A stretch of DNA of 49,953 nt from Oppiella nova (GCA_905397405.1 CAJPVJ010000059.1:1-49953), one strand, 5' to 3'. Shown: positions 9,940 to 18,778, numbered from the stretch's first letter. Program-made: numbers and translations. Notes: generated by a model not told the origin, from the sequence alone.

Positions 9940-11940
9940 ATGAGTGGCTATTGCCTAAGAAGTCACCCCATGGTTGGTCTCAACCTCCTGCGGGCCTTCA
10001 AACAGTTGTCAGTGAATCGATGGCAGAGTTTATGTTTGTTTCCAACCATTTGTCAAAATGAATCAAATTTTAATTCAAAAGCAAATCATATGAAGAAAAT
10101 GCCGAAAGAAGAAGTGATTGCTTTTGATCCGCGTTTTTGCGACACTTTTGGTGCTCTCGGCGGTTATCACATGAAATACAAGCGATTAGCGGCCGAAGAT
10201 CTGCCCGACGATGAAGACAATTATGACTCGTTAGAGATAAAAAGAGGCCCAAAAATGGCAGAAATTGGTTACAAGAAGTTATTGCATAAATACATCAATA
10301 AAAAGCCCATTCAGATGAAGAAGGCCCTCGAGGTGTACAATAAGATGATATCCGAAGATCGCATTCCTCCCGATCGATGCACTTATACTCTATTGATAAC
10401 CGGCTGCGCAAGAGTTGGATTCACTGACAAAGCCATTGAGTTGTTTGAAGAGCTCCTGAAGTACGAAATGAGACCAACGAAGCCGGCGATGACTGCTCTG
10501 TTCAATGCCTGCGCTGAGTGTCCTTTCCCTGAGTCGGGGCTACAAAAGGCTCGATATCTGAGAGATTGGATGACTACTAATGGATTCGTCGCTAATACTC
10601 TTCATTACCACTCAATGATCAAAGCATTTGGAAAACTCGGAGATATGGAGACCGCCTACCAATTAGTCGATGAAATGGTAGCCAACGGACAGACAACTAC
10701 TGACGAGACATTTGCGATGCTATTAATGGGCTGTATTTCCAACAAAGAGTCGGGTCTTTACGAAGCCATCAAACTATTACATCGAATGAAGTTTCATAAC
10801 ATGTGTCTAACTATTTATACTTTCAATCTATTGCTCAGAGCTGTCAGGGATTGTGGCATTGGATCCGAACATAATCTTAAACTACTTATTGAGAGATCCA
10901 ATGGTCCGCCACAAGAATCTGCTCAAAGCAATCGAAACAAGAAAAGTAAAAATATCTCCAAATCTCCGCCAATGTCTTCAAACATGAGAGAGACTGGCGT
11001 CTCATTAAGAGATACATCTGATGACAAGTCATTGATTGTCAGAACTCCTAACCTATTGATAGAAAATAGTTTAAATGAGAAGAATGTTATTAATATAGAC
11101 TTTAAATCCCTGTCCACTGCTTGGAATCGGTTTATGCTTTTGGGGGGAATTGAAGGCTTTATTCAAATGATGACAGCATTTAATGTTAAGCCGAATATAA
11201 ATACATTGACTTTAATGTCAGAATTAATCGATTTTAGAGAAGAGTCAGAAGACGTGATTTTGAAATTAGTGGAGAAGTTTGGTGTGAAAACAGACACCGA
11301 TTTCTTCAACATTCTTATGAAACACGTTTGTCGTCGAAGAGGAATGATTGGCGCAAAACGAGTGATTGAGAAAATGAGTGAAAAGGGTCTCCAACCAGAT
11401 ATCCTCACATTCGGTGTCTTGTCTTTAGGCTGTAATGACATGAGTTTAGGGAAACAACTGCTCTCTGATATGGAAGAGATGAACATTAAGCCAAACATTC
11501 AAATAATTGGCGGATTAATGACCAACGCCTGCAAAGCCAACAACTTTTTATACATTAATTTTTTGATTCATTACATGAAAGACAATGACATCAAACCCGA
11601 TCAGAAACTAGTCGAGAGCTTAGAGTTAATTAAATTAAAATTTCAGAAAATATTATCCGATTACGACTGGAATAACACGGAAATGAACCAAAGATTCAAA
11701 AGTGAGAAATTTAGGAAACAGTTCTCACTCTTTAAGGATAATTACGAGAATTGCATGAAAAGGATGACACTCCAAGATAAACAGCATCCGTGGCATCAGT
11801 TTCAAATCCAAGAGATTCCAAACAAGAAAGGAATGCATTCTTTCGTCAAATTCATGAAACACAAGATTCAGAGGAGACGAGGAATGGGTGACGAGTCAGA
11901 GCTCGACGAGTATGAAGAGGACGAGCTCTACAACGAATGA
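9940..11940 (+). CDS. Ptcd1: Pentatricopeptide repeat protein, PTCD1-like, mitochondrial
   Basis: A single open exon of 666 aa. The N-terminus is basic and hydroxylated with few acids (SGYCLRSHPMVGLNLLRAFK), consistent with a mitochondrial presequence. Residues about 125-290 hold PPR repeats (ALEVYNKMISEDRIPPDRCT, AIELFEELLKYEMRPTKPAM, AYQLVDEMVANG), and a second set lies at about 440-560 (IEKMSEKGLQPDILTFGVLS, DMEEMNIKPN). PTCD1 in animals binds leucine tRNAs and 16S rRNA precursors in mitochondria. The identification rests on overall arrangement and the FGALGGYHMKYKRL and KARYLRDW blocks, so a related PPR protein is possible. The acidic C-terminal tail ends DELYNE. The 3' part is present again at 13373-14155, differing at two codons: Cys605 (TGC) is Trp there, and Gln612 (CAA) is Glu; both are C versus G. 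Confidence 0.85.
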   Translation: MSGYCLRSHPMVGLNLLRAFKQLSVNRWQSLCLFPTICQNESNFNSKANHMKKMPKEEVIAFDPRFCDTFGALGGYHMKYKRLAAEDLPDDEDNYDSLEIKRGPKMAEIGYKKLLHKYINKKPIQMKKALEVYNKMISEDRIPPDRCTYTLLITGCARVGFTDKAIELFEELLKYEMRPTKPAMTALFNACAECPFPESGLQKARYLRDWMTTNGFVANTLHYHSMIKAFGKLGDMETAYQLVDEMVANGQTTTDETFAMLLMGCISNKESGLYEAIKLLHRMKFHNMCLTIYTFNLLLRAVRDCGIGSEHNLKLLIERSNGPPQESAQSNRNKKSKNISKSPPMSSNMRETGVSLRDTSDDKSLIVRTPNLLIENSLNEKNVINIDFKSLSTAWNRFMLLGGIEGFIQMMTAFNVKPNINTLTLMSELIDFREESEDVILKLVEKFGVKTDTDFFNILMKHVCRRRGMIGAKRVIEKMSEKGLQPDILTFGVLSLGCNDMSLGKQLLSDMEEMNIKPNIQIIGGLMTNACKANNFLYINFLIHYMKDNDIKPDQKLVESLELIKLKFQKILSDYDWNNTEMNQRFKSEKFRKQFSLFKDNYENCMKRMTLQDKQHPWHQFQIQEIPNKKGMHSFVKFMKHKIQRRRGMGDESELDEYEEDELYNE

Positions 11941-11952
11941 ATCCATTGTTTA

Positions 11953-12079
11953 ATTATGGCAATTTATTTTGATCTAAATTCAGAAATAGTTTTAAATAAC
12001 TTGGTATTGAATTTTGATTTCTGTTAATATATATATATATTAGTAGCTTATTTGGCTCAGAAATCAGAAGAAGGAGGAG
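11953..12079. other. 127-nt block complementary, but not reversed, to 14168-14294
   Basis: Each base equals the Watson-Crick complement of the base 2215 nt further on, in the same left-to-right order. It starts attatggcaatttatttt here against taataccgttaaataaaa there. The identity on both sides resumes at once. The block covers the end of RpS9 and the PTCD1/RpS9 poly(A) region. Confidence 0.97.
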
Positions 12080-12640
12080 CTCCTGAGCGGTTCCGGTCTG
12101 AGTCTTCCTCAGGTTCTTTCGCTTGACTCGTCCGTGACGTCCGCCACCGAACGGCGACTTCAGCGAGAAGTCGATGTGCTTTTCAGAGTCCAGTCTCACC
12201 ACAAACGACGGGATGTTCACCACTTGTTTGCGGACTCGGATGTGTCTCTGTCTGATGAGAACCCTGGCGTGATGTATAGACTTCGCTAATCCGTGTTTGA
12301 AGACTTGCGTCTGGAGTCGACGCTCGAGGAAGTCCTCAATACGGAGCCCTAAGACGTAATCCAATTTCATGCGGCCCTCGTCTAAGACCCCGATCCGCAC
12401 CAAACGTCTCAACAGAGCGTTGCCTTCGAAGAGACGGCGCGAGTCCTTCTCGTCAAGAGTGAGCAGATCTCTGGCGGCCTTTCGGATCTTTGCCAGAGTG
12501 TACTTCACTCGCCAGACCTCTCTCTTGTTCCGGAGACCGAACTCTCCAATCAGTTTCAACTCCTGATCCAACCTCTCCTTCTCGAAGGGACGTCTGGGCG
12601 TCACATAAGTCTTGGAGTGGACAGTCGGCACGCGACCCAT
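11954..12640 (-). CDS. RpS9: RpS9, gap-flanking duplicate with altered 3' end
   Basis: Residues 1-187 (through GTAQE) are identical to the complete RpS9 at 14277-14855. Beyond that the sequence enters the complemented block, so the acidic tail is replaced by a Leu/Ile-rich tail of about 41 residues ([13 protein letters not shown]...). No S9 protein of this family ends this way. This should not be annotated as a second gene or isoform: it is most likely the same locus seen on the other contig end with a sequence error. Its 5' flank runs into the N gap. Confidence 0.85.
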   Translation of the reverse strand: MGRVPTVHSKTYVTPRRPFEKERLDQELKLIGEFGLRNKREVWRVKYTLAKIRKAARDLLTLDEKDSRRLFEGNALLRRLVRIGVLDEGRMKLDYVLGLRIEDFLERRLQTQVFKHGLAKSIHHARVLIRQRHIRVRKQVVNIPSFVVRLDSEKHIDFSLKSPFGGGRHGRVKRKNLRKTQTGTAQELLLLLISEPNKLLIYIYINRNQNSIPSYLKLFLNLDQNKLP

Positions 12641-12720
12641 GATTGCGATGACCTAAACACCAATAATATGTCTATAGTCTTGAATCAATTAAACCATTTA
12701 CTCATATAATTGACTGATTT

Positions 12721-13372
12721 NNNNNNNNNNNNNNNNNNNNNNNNNNNNNNNNNNNNNNNNNNNNNNNNNNNNNNNNNNNNNNNNNNNNNNNNNNNNNNNN
12801 NNNNNNNNNNNNNNNNNNNNNNNNNNNNNNNNNNNNNNNNNNNNNNNNNNNNNNNNNNNNNNNNNNNNNNNNNNNNNNNNNNNNNNNNNNNNNNNNNNNN
12901 NNNNNNNNNNNNNNNNNNNNNNNNNNNNNNNNNNNNNNNNNNNNNNNNNNNNNNNNNNNNNNNNNNNNNNNNNNNNNNNNNNNNNNNNNNNNNNNNNNNN
13001 NNNNNNNNNNNNNNNNNNNNNNNNNNNNNNNNNNNNNNNNNNNNNNNNNNNNNNNNNNNNNNNNNNNNNNNNNNNNNNNNNNNNNNNNNNNNNNNNNNNN
13101 NNNNNNNNNNNNNNNNNNNNNNNNNNNNNNNNNNNNNNNNNNNNNNNNNNNNNNNNNNNNNNNNNNNNNNNNNNNNNNNNNNNNNNNNNNNNNNNNNNNN
13201 NNNNNNNNNNNNNNNNNNNNNNNNNNNNNNNNNNNNNNNNNNNNNNNNNNNNNNNNNNNNNNNNNNNNNNNNNNNNNNNNNNNNNNNNNNNNNNNNNNNN
13301 NNNNNNNNNNNNNNNNNNNNNNNNNNNNNNNNNNNNNNNNNNNNNNNNNNNNNNNNNNNNNNNNNNNNNNNN
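12721..13372. other. Assembly gap, 652 Ns
   Basis: An unbroken run of N. Because the flanks overlap by 1563 nt, the true gap is probably absent and its stated size meaningless. Open frames running through it are not real. Confidence 1.
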
Positions 13373-14155
13373 TTTATTCAAATGATGACAGCATTTAATG
13401 TTAAGCCGAATATAAATACATTGACTTTAATGTCAGAATTAATCGATTTTAGAGAAGAGTCAGAAGACGTGATTTTGAAATTAGTGGAGAAGTTTGGTGT
13501 GAAAACAGACACCGATTTCTTCAACATTCTTATGAAACACGTTTGTCGTCGAAGAGGAATGATTGGCGCAAAACGAGTGATTGAGAAAATGAGTGAAAAG
13601 GGTCTCCAACCAGATATCCTCACATTCGGTGTCTTGTCTTTAGGCTGTAATGACATGAGTTTAGGGAAACAACTGCTCTCTGATATGGAAGAGATGAACA
13701 TTAAGCCAAACATTCAAATAATTGGCGGATTAATGACCAACGCCTGCAAAGCCAACAACTTTTTATACATTAATTTTTTGATTCATTACATGAAAGACAA
13801 TGACATCAAACCCGATCAGAAACTAGTCGAGAGCTTAGAGTTAATTAAATTAAAATTTCAGAAAATATTATCCGATTACGACTGGAATAACACGGAAATG
13901 AACCAAAGATTCAAAAGTGAGAAATTTAGGAAACAGTTCTCACTCTTTAAGGATAATTACGAGAATTGGATGAAAAGGATGACACTCGAAGATAAACAGC
14001 ATCCGTGGCATCAGTTTCAAATCCAAGAGATTCCAAACAAGAAAGGAATGCATTCTTTCGTCAAATTCATGAAACACAAGATTCAGAGGAGACGAGGAAT
14101 GGGTGACGAGTCAGAGCTCGACGAGTATGAAGAGGACGAGCTCTACAACGAATGA
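13373..14155 (+). CDS. Ptcd1: PTCD1-like, 3' part, second copy (partial at gap)
   Basis: Encodes the last 260 residues of the PPR protein, starting at FIQMMTAFNVKPN and ending DELYNE. It is truncated on the left only by the N gap. It carries Trp and Glu where the left copy has Cys605 and Gln612. Since this copy keeps an intact RpS9 tail and poly(A) signals, its bases are more trustworthy. Best treated as the same gene, not a paralogue. Confidence 0.85.
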   Translation, partial: FIQMMTAFNVKPNINTLTLMSELIDFREESEDVILKLVEKFGVKTDTDFFNILMKHVCRRRGMIGAKRVIEKMSEKGLQPDILTFGVLSLGCNDMSLGKQLLSDMEEMNIKPNIQIIGGLMTNACKANNFLYINFLIHYMKDNDIKPDQKLVESLELIKLKFQKILSDYDWNNTEMNQRFKSEKFRKQFSLFKDNYENWMKRMTLEDKQHPWHQFQIQEIPNKKGMHSFVKFMKHKIQRRRGMGDESELDEYEEDELYNE

Positions 14156-14178
14156 ATCCATTGTTTATAATACCGTTA

Positions 14179-14184
14179 AATAAA
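14179..14184 (+). terminator. PTCD1 poly(A) signal
   Basis: AATAAA 24 nt after the PTCD1 stop codon. It is absent from the left copy, where the region is complemented. Confidence 0.65.
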
Positions 14185-14208
14185 ACTAGATTTAAGTCTT
14201 TATCAAAA

Positions 14209-14214
14209 TTTATT
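14209..14214 (-). terminator. RpS9 poly(A) signal
   Basis: AATAAA on the minus strand, about 63 nt past the RpS9 stop. With the PTCD1 signal at 14179 this predicts 3' ends that cross, so the two convergent mRNAs overlap by a few tens of nt. Confidence 0.65.
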
Positions 14215-14276
14215 GAACCATAACTTAAAACTAAAGACAATTATATATATATATAATCATCGAATAAACCGAGTCT

Positions 14277-14855
14277 TTAGTCTTCTTCCTCCTCCTCCTG
14301 AGCGGTTCCGGTCTGAGTCTTCCTCAGGTTCTTTCGCTTGACTCGTCCGTGACGTCCGCCACCGAACGGCGACTTCAGCGAGAAGTCGATGTGCTTTTCA
14401 GAGTCCAGTCTCACCACAAACGACGGGATGTTCACCACTTGTTTGCGGACTCGGATGTGTCTCTGTCTGATGAGAACCCTGGCGTGATGTATAGACTTCG
14501 CTAATCCGTGTTTGAAGACTTGCGTCTGGAGTCGACGCTCGAGGAAGTCCTCAATACGGAGCCCTAAGACGTAATCCAATTTCATGCGGCCCTCGTCTAA
14601 GACCCCGATCCGCACCAAACGTCTCAACAGAGCGTTGCCTTCGAAGAGACGGCGCGAGTCCTTCTCGTCAAGAGTGAGCAGATCTCTGGCGGCCTTTCGG
14701 ATCTTTGCCAGAGTGTACTTCACTCGCCAGACCTCTCTCTTGTTCCGGAGACCGAACTCTCCAATCAGTTTCAACTCCTGATCCAACCTCTCCTTCTCGA
14801 AGGGACGTCTGGGCGTCACATAAGTCTTGGAGTGGACAGTCGGCACGCGACCCAT
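14277..14855 (-). CDS. RpS9: 40S ribosomal protein S9
   Basis: One coding exon of 192 aa, the normal uS4 length. It begins [20 protein letters not shown] and contains [20 protein letters not shown], the S4 RNA-binding region [20 protein letters not shown] with [20 protein letters not shown], and [20 protein letters not shown]. It ends in the acidic EEEEED tail typical of animal S9. uS4 nucleates 40S assembly and contributes to decoding accuracy. An acceptor (TTTAG) 12 nt before the ATG shows that a 5' UTR intron precedes the coding exon. It lies tail to tail with PTCD1, with 121 nt between the stop codons. Confidence 0.97.
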   Translation of the reverse strand: MGRVPTVHSKTYVTPRRPFEKERLDQELKLIGEFGLRNKREVWRVKYTLAKIRKAARDLLTLDEKDSRRLFEGNALLRRLVRIGVLDEGRMKLDYVLGLRIEDFLERRLQTQVFKHGLAKSIHHARVLIRQRHIRVRKQVVNIPSFVVRLDSEKHIDFSLKSPFGGGRHGRVKRKNLRKTQTGTAQEEEEED

Positions 14856-14867
14856 GATTGCGATGAC

Positions 14868-15220
14868 CTAAACACCAATAATATGTCTATAGTCTTGAAT
14901 CAATTAAACCATTTACTCATATAATTGACTGATTTGATAGATTATCGTTCATTTGAACCGCAATTCAAATCAAAGTTTACATTCAATTCATTGAAAACTT
15001 GATTCAAAGCACAGAAAATGCGGTTTTCTTTGAGACCAGCGATCAGTCCATCAAATCAGTGGCTTTTGCACCAAATCTTTGTATTCAACACTCAATACAT
15101 ATGTGTATCGAAATCATTGTGAATCAAAGCAATTAAGTGACAATTATATGACAATTAGATTAAATGAAAATCAATTTACTTACAGATAGTGTTCACGATT
15201 TATACCACAAGCGGAAAGGG
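14868..15220 (-). promoter_or_regulatory. RpS9 5' UTR exon with TOP tract, and 5' UTR intron
   Basis: On the minus strand CCCTTTCC (15220-15213) begins a plausible 5' TOP cap site. The leader runs to 15184, then ATCT|GTAAGT opens an intron (15183-14868) closing at TTTAG|GTCATCG just before the ATG. This is inferred from splice-site quality and the ribosomal-protein pattern. No snoRNA boxes were convincing in the intron. Confidence 0.55.
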
Positions 15221-15385
15221 ATGTCACATGTCATCAGCCATACCCAGCACTACATAAATAACGTACACGGAGTGTGAAACTTGTTTGAAAAGTATGAAAG
15301 TTTCAATTTGCACTGTATTTTGGTTGGATACAGTAGAAACATACAGTACCAGGTATATTTCAAGATAAATGTTTGTAAATCATAT

Positions 15386-15515
15386 TAACTTAACTAAACT
15401 ACGATTTAACATGTGAGTTAGATTACCAGGGAGTTATGCTAGTTCTATAAACTTAATGTTTGATCTAAATATCATATTATATTATATTAGATTTATACTA
15501 TCTGTAGACATATTA
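15386..15515. other. 130-nt block complementary, not reversed, to 16697-16826
   Basis: Starts taacttaactaaactacg here and attgaattgatttgatgc there (offset 1311). All 130 positions are complements in the same order. The flanking bases on both sides do not follow the rule. Which copy is native cannot be decided from the sequence. Confidence 0.95.
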
Positions 15516-15793
15516 ATTTCAATACTGACTAATGTATAATGTTCACAGTTTTGTCACTGTTAATGTGGCCAGGATTACAATGTGTGCGTATAATGTATAA
15601 TACACTCTAAGTATAGTACTCTCAAGTTTAATCAACTAGTAGATAGTAGATAGTACAGTAACTATATACTGTAAATAATTGTACTGTAGTTTAACCAATT
15701 AGTAGTGTACAAATTCTAATTATGATTAATCATATAAATATACAGGGACATTTAATTAATCGGTGTTCTGGACCCATATTAAGGATTGCATTG

Positions 15794-15974
15794 AAAACTT
15801 GAGAGTACGTACAGTGCGTAATATAATACAATATGAATAACGAATCGTTATTAACGATATAATGCTAATAAATTATTAGTAATAATAATTGATCTGTGAA
15901 AAAGTATCAAGACAAATACAAAAAACTTGAGAGTACGTACAGTGCGTAATATAATACAATATGAATAACGAATC
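15794..15974. repeat. 128-nt-period stutter
   Basis: The 53 nt at 15794-15846 (AAAACTTGAGAGTACGTACA...) recur exactly at 15922-15974, period 128. After the first copy comes GTTATTAACG..., which matches unit 2; after the second comes its unreversed complement. Confidence 0.95.
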
Positions 15975-16101
15975 CAATAATTGCTATATTACGATTATTT
16001 AATAATCATTATTATTAACTAGACACTTTTTCATAGTTCTGTTTATGTTTAAAACTAACGTAAGGATGACCGATACTAAATAGAACATCAATCATAATCA
16101 G
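15975..16101. other. 127-nt block complementary, not reversed, to 17200-17326
   Basis: Starts caataattgctatattac here against gttattaacgatataatg at 17200. The first 75 nt are also the complement of 15847-15921, which agrees with 17200-17274, so two copies outvote this one. Direct identity resumes at 16102 (GAGATATTATATAGTT). Confidence 0.97.
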
Positions 16102-16349
16102 GAGATATTATATAGTTGGATTAACCACTGAGTTCTGTATACTGCATAATACATTTAATTTGTACAAAGCATGTTAAAGTTCTGTATACTTTTAAAATTT
16201 TCGAGTACTTTTTTAATTAGAAAGTTGTATTTTTGTCAACATTTGGATATACAGTACAATACAGTACAGAACAAGTAAATGAGTGATTGTGGGACCAATG
16301 GTTCATTGTTGAATATAATCAATTATTGCTTATAAGTTATAACTTTAGT

Positions 16350-16500
16350 ATATGACTAAATCATTCACAGACAGGCGTTATTAGTTTAAAATAAAAATTC
16401 ATTCATGTGCTATTCTCCATAAGTTTATATGAAAGTATAACTCATATTATTAATAAGTTGACCCAGCTCTAACGCCTGTCTGTGAATGATTTAGTCATAT
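16350..16500. repeat. 31-nt perfect inverted repeat
   Basis: Arms 16350-16380 and 16470-16500 are exact reverse complements around an 89-nt loop. In unit 2 the left arm (about 18105-18126) has lost roughly 10 nt and the right arm has one change. It could be a small MITE or a hairpin-forming sequence. No target duplication was identified. Confidence 0.8.
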
Positions 16501-16696
16501 GTATGCTGATAAGTTTAATATCCAATTGTCATTTAAAATTTAAACCAAAAGATTCTGTATCTAGTAACCAGAACTATTAAATATTAACATATTGAAATTT
16601 TATCTATGTAACAGTAAATTATAAATTTACTTAATGAATTACAATTTTCAATTAGTAGTTTGAAAATATTGTACTTATAAATGAAAAATGTAATAC

Positions 16697-18449
16697 ATTG
16701 AATTGATTTGATGCTAAATTGTACACTCAATCTAATGGTCCCTCAATACGATCAAGATATTTGAATTACAAACTAGATTTATAGTATAATATAATATAAT
16801 CTAAATATGATAGACATCTGTATAATACCTACGATATAATAATACCTAGGTATAATACCTACGAATGCACACTCGAGCCATTTAGGGCAACACTTTGAAC
16901 ATTTGAACATTCATTTCAATACTGACTAATGTATAATGTTCACAGTTTTGTCACTGTTAATGTGGCCAGGATTACAATGTGTGCGTATAATGTATAATAC
17001 ACTCTCAAGTTTAATAAACTAGTAGATAGTACAGTAACTATATACTGTAAATAATTGTACTGTAGTTACCTTGTAACCAATTACCTGTAGTGTACAAATT
17101 CTAATTATGATTAATCATATAAATGTACGAGGACATTTAATTAATCGGTGTTCTGGACCCATATTAAGGATTGCATTGAAAACTTGAGAGTACAGTGCAG
17201 TTATTAACGATATAATGCTAATAAATTATTAGTAATAATAATTGATCTGTGAAAAAGTATCAAGACAAATACAAATTTTGATTGCATTCCTACTGGCTAT
17301 GATTTATCTTGTAGTTAGTATTAGTCGAGATATTATATAGTTGGATTAACCACTGAGTTCTGTATACTGCATACTACATTTAATTTGTACAAAGCATGTT
17401 AAAGTTGTGTATACTTTGAAAATTGTCGAGTACTTTTTAATTAGAAAGTTGTATTTTTGTCAACATTTGGATATACAGTACAATACAGTACATACTATTG
17501 GATATACAGTACAAGTAAATGAGTGATTGTGGGACCAATGGTTCATTGTTGAATATAATGAATTATTGCTTATAAGTTATAACTAAGAATCGGTAAAAGT
17601 TGTTTTAAATAGTTGGTAAAAAGGGAATGTAGTCAAACATAATTTAGGAGCAAAGCCGCAGTATCTTTACCTAAGATTCAAAATTGTTAGTCATTTTTAT
17701 CACTAATTTCTTGTAAAATAATTTTTGATAAAAATATATTCATCGATTAATTTGAACAAATACAGATTAAATATGATTCAAATGAAGTTTAATAATGCAT
17801 TTATTGAAACTATGATTTATTTATTGAATTTATTTTTAATTTGTCATATTTGTATTAATCAAAAGTATTTTGCATGAATGTTTTGAAAATATTCATTTAA
17901 TTTGTATATACTTTTTCAAACTAATCGATGAATATGTTTTCATGAAAAATTATTTTACAAGAAATTAGTGATAAAAATGACTAACAATTTTGAATCTTAG
18001 GTAAAGATACTGCGGCTTTGCTCCTAAATTATGTTTGACTACATTCCCTTTTTACCAACTATTCAAAACAACTTTTACCGATTCTTAGTTATAACTTTAG
18101 TATATGACTAAATCATTCACAGATTAGTTTAAAATAAAAATTCATTCATGTGCTATTCTCCATAAGTTTATATGAAAGTATAACTCATATTATTAATAAG
18201 TTGACCCAGCTCTAACGCCTGTCTTTGAATGATTTAGTCATATGTATGCTGATAAGTTTAATATCCAATTGTCATTTAAAATTTAAACCAAAAGATACTA
18301 GATTCTGTATCTAGTAACTAGAACTATTAAATATTAACATATTGAAATTTTATCTATGTAACAGTAAATTATAAATTTACTTAATGAATTACAATTTTCA
18401 ATTAGTAGTTTGAAAATATTGTACTTATAAATGAAAAATGTAATACATT
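16697..18449. repeat. Tandem duplication, unit 2
   Basis: Second copy of the 15386-16696 unit, starting exactly where unit 1 ends. It has about 90 nt of unshared sequence at 16827-16914 (repeats of TATAATACCTACG) and is interrupted by the 504-bp MITE at 17584-18087. It ends near TAATACATT at 18449, after which the sequence is unique. Confidence 0.8.
17584..18087. mobile_element. Non-autonomous foldback MITE, 504 bp, long TIRs, 8-bp TSD
   Basis: The terminal inverted repeats are about 170 bp, starting TAAGAATCGGTAAAAGTTGT. The outer 140 bp differ at about one position, with more changes inside. The flanking target duplication is GTTATAAC (17576-17583 and 18088-18095), itself a palindrome. Unit 1 of the tandem duplication holds the same flanks with a single GTTATAAC (about 16336-16343), a clear empty site. 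There is no transposase frame. An 8-bp TSD is compatible with hAT, P or Merlin-type elements, but the termini do not settle the superfamily. Near-identical arms suggest a fairly recent insertion. Confidence 0.85.
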
Positions 18450-18775
18450 TTCAGTTTTATTGAACTCATACAGGTAAGTATTCAAACAAAAAGATAAGTC
18501 CTGTATTTGGCTGATAGGCCGGTGTTGTCGTACGAACTCTATTAGGATATCATATAATTGTTATCAAACATAACAATACAAAGTAATGAAAAACTGCCAA
18601 AAATGTGCAAAAGTTAAGATAAATGTATTGAAACGAATTGAAGACACGATATAATCTCATCGATAATACATAGGCGACAACAGAGACCTAAGAAGTCACG
18701 CATTGCTTTCTGTACATCACATAAAAGCTGTTCCCGACCAGCCCTCAGGACATATACTTGTATTAGTGATTGAAG

Positions 18776-18778
<3 letters not shown>

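Larger units (their letters stand above)
11158..12720. repeat. Left copy of a 1563-nt duplication abutting the N gap
   Basis: Identical to 13373-14935 (offset 2215) apart from single C/G differences at 11754 and 11773 and the 127-nt block 11953-12079. Its right end is exactly the first N. The partner begins exactly at the last N and then continues into new sequence. This geometry is that of two overlapping contig ends placed side by side in a scaffold. Confidence 0.95.
15386..16696. repeat. Tandem duplication, unit 1 (AT-rich, non-coding)
   Basis: A 1311-nt unit followed directly by a second, diverged copy at 16697-18449. Shared stretches include the 15520 and 16915 regions (TTCAATACTGACTAATGT...) through to ATGAAAAATGTAATAC. 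The units differ by scattered substitutions and small indels. Unit 1 also has an extra 128-nt stutter and two blocks in complement relation to unit 2. No protein-coding frame is seen. The two units could be true paralogues or two haplotypes joined end to end. Confidence 0.8.

Noticed and set aside
11953-12079. Ordinary inversion between the two copies
   Set aside because: The reverse complement of 14168-14294 does not match; only the same-order complement does.
11954-12640. An RpS9 isoform or paralogue with a novel hydrophobic C-terminus
   Set aside because: The novel tail lies wholly inside the unreversed-complement block beside the N gap, so it is not evidence for a real protein.
12698-14155. 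Long open frames running through 12721-13372
   Set aside because: They read through Ns; only the part from 13373 is sequence.
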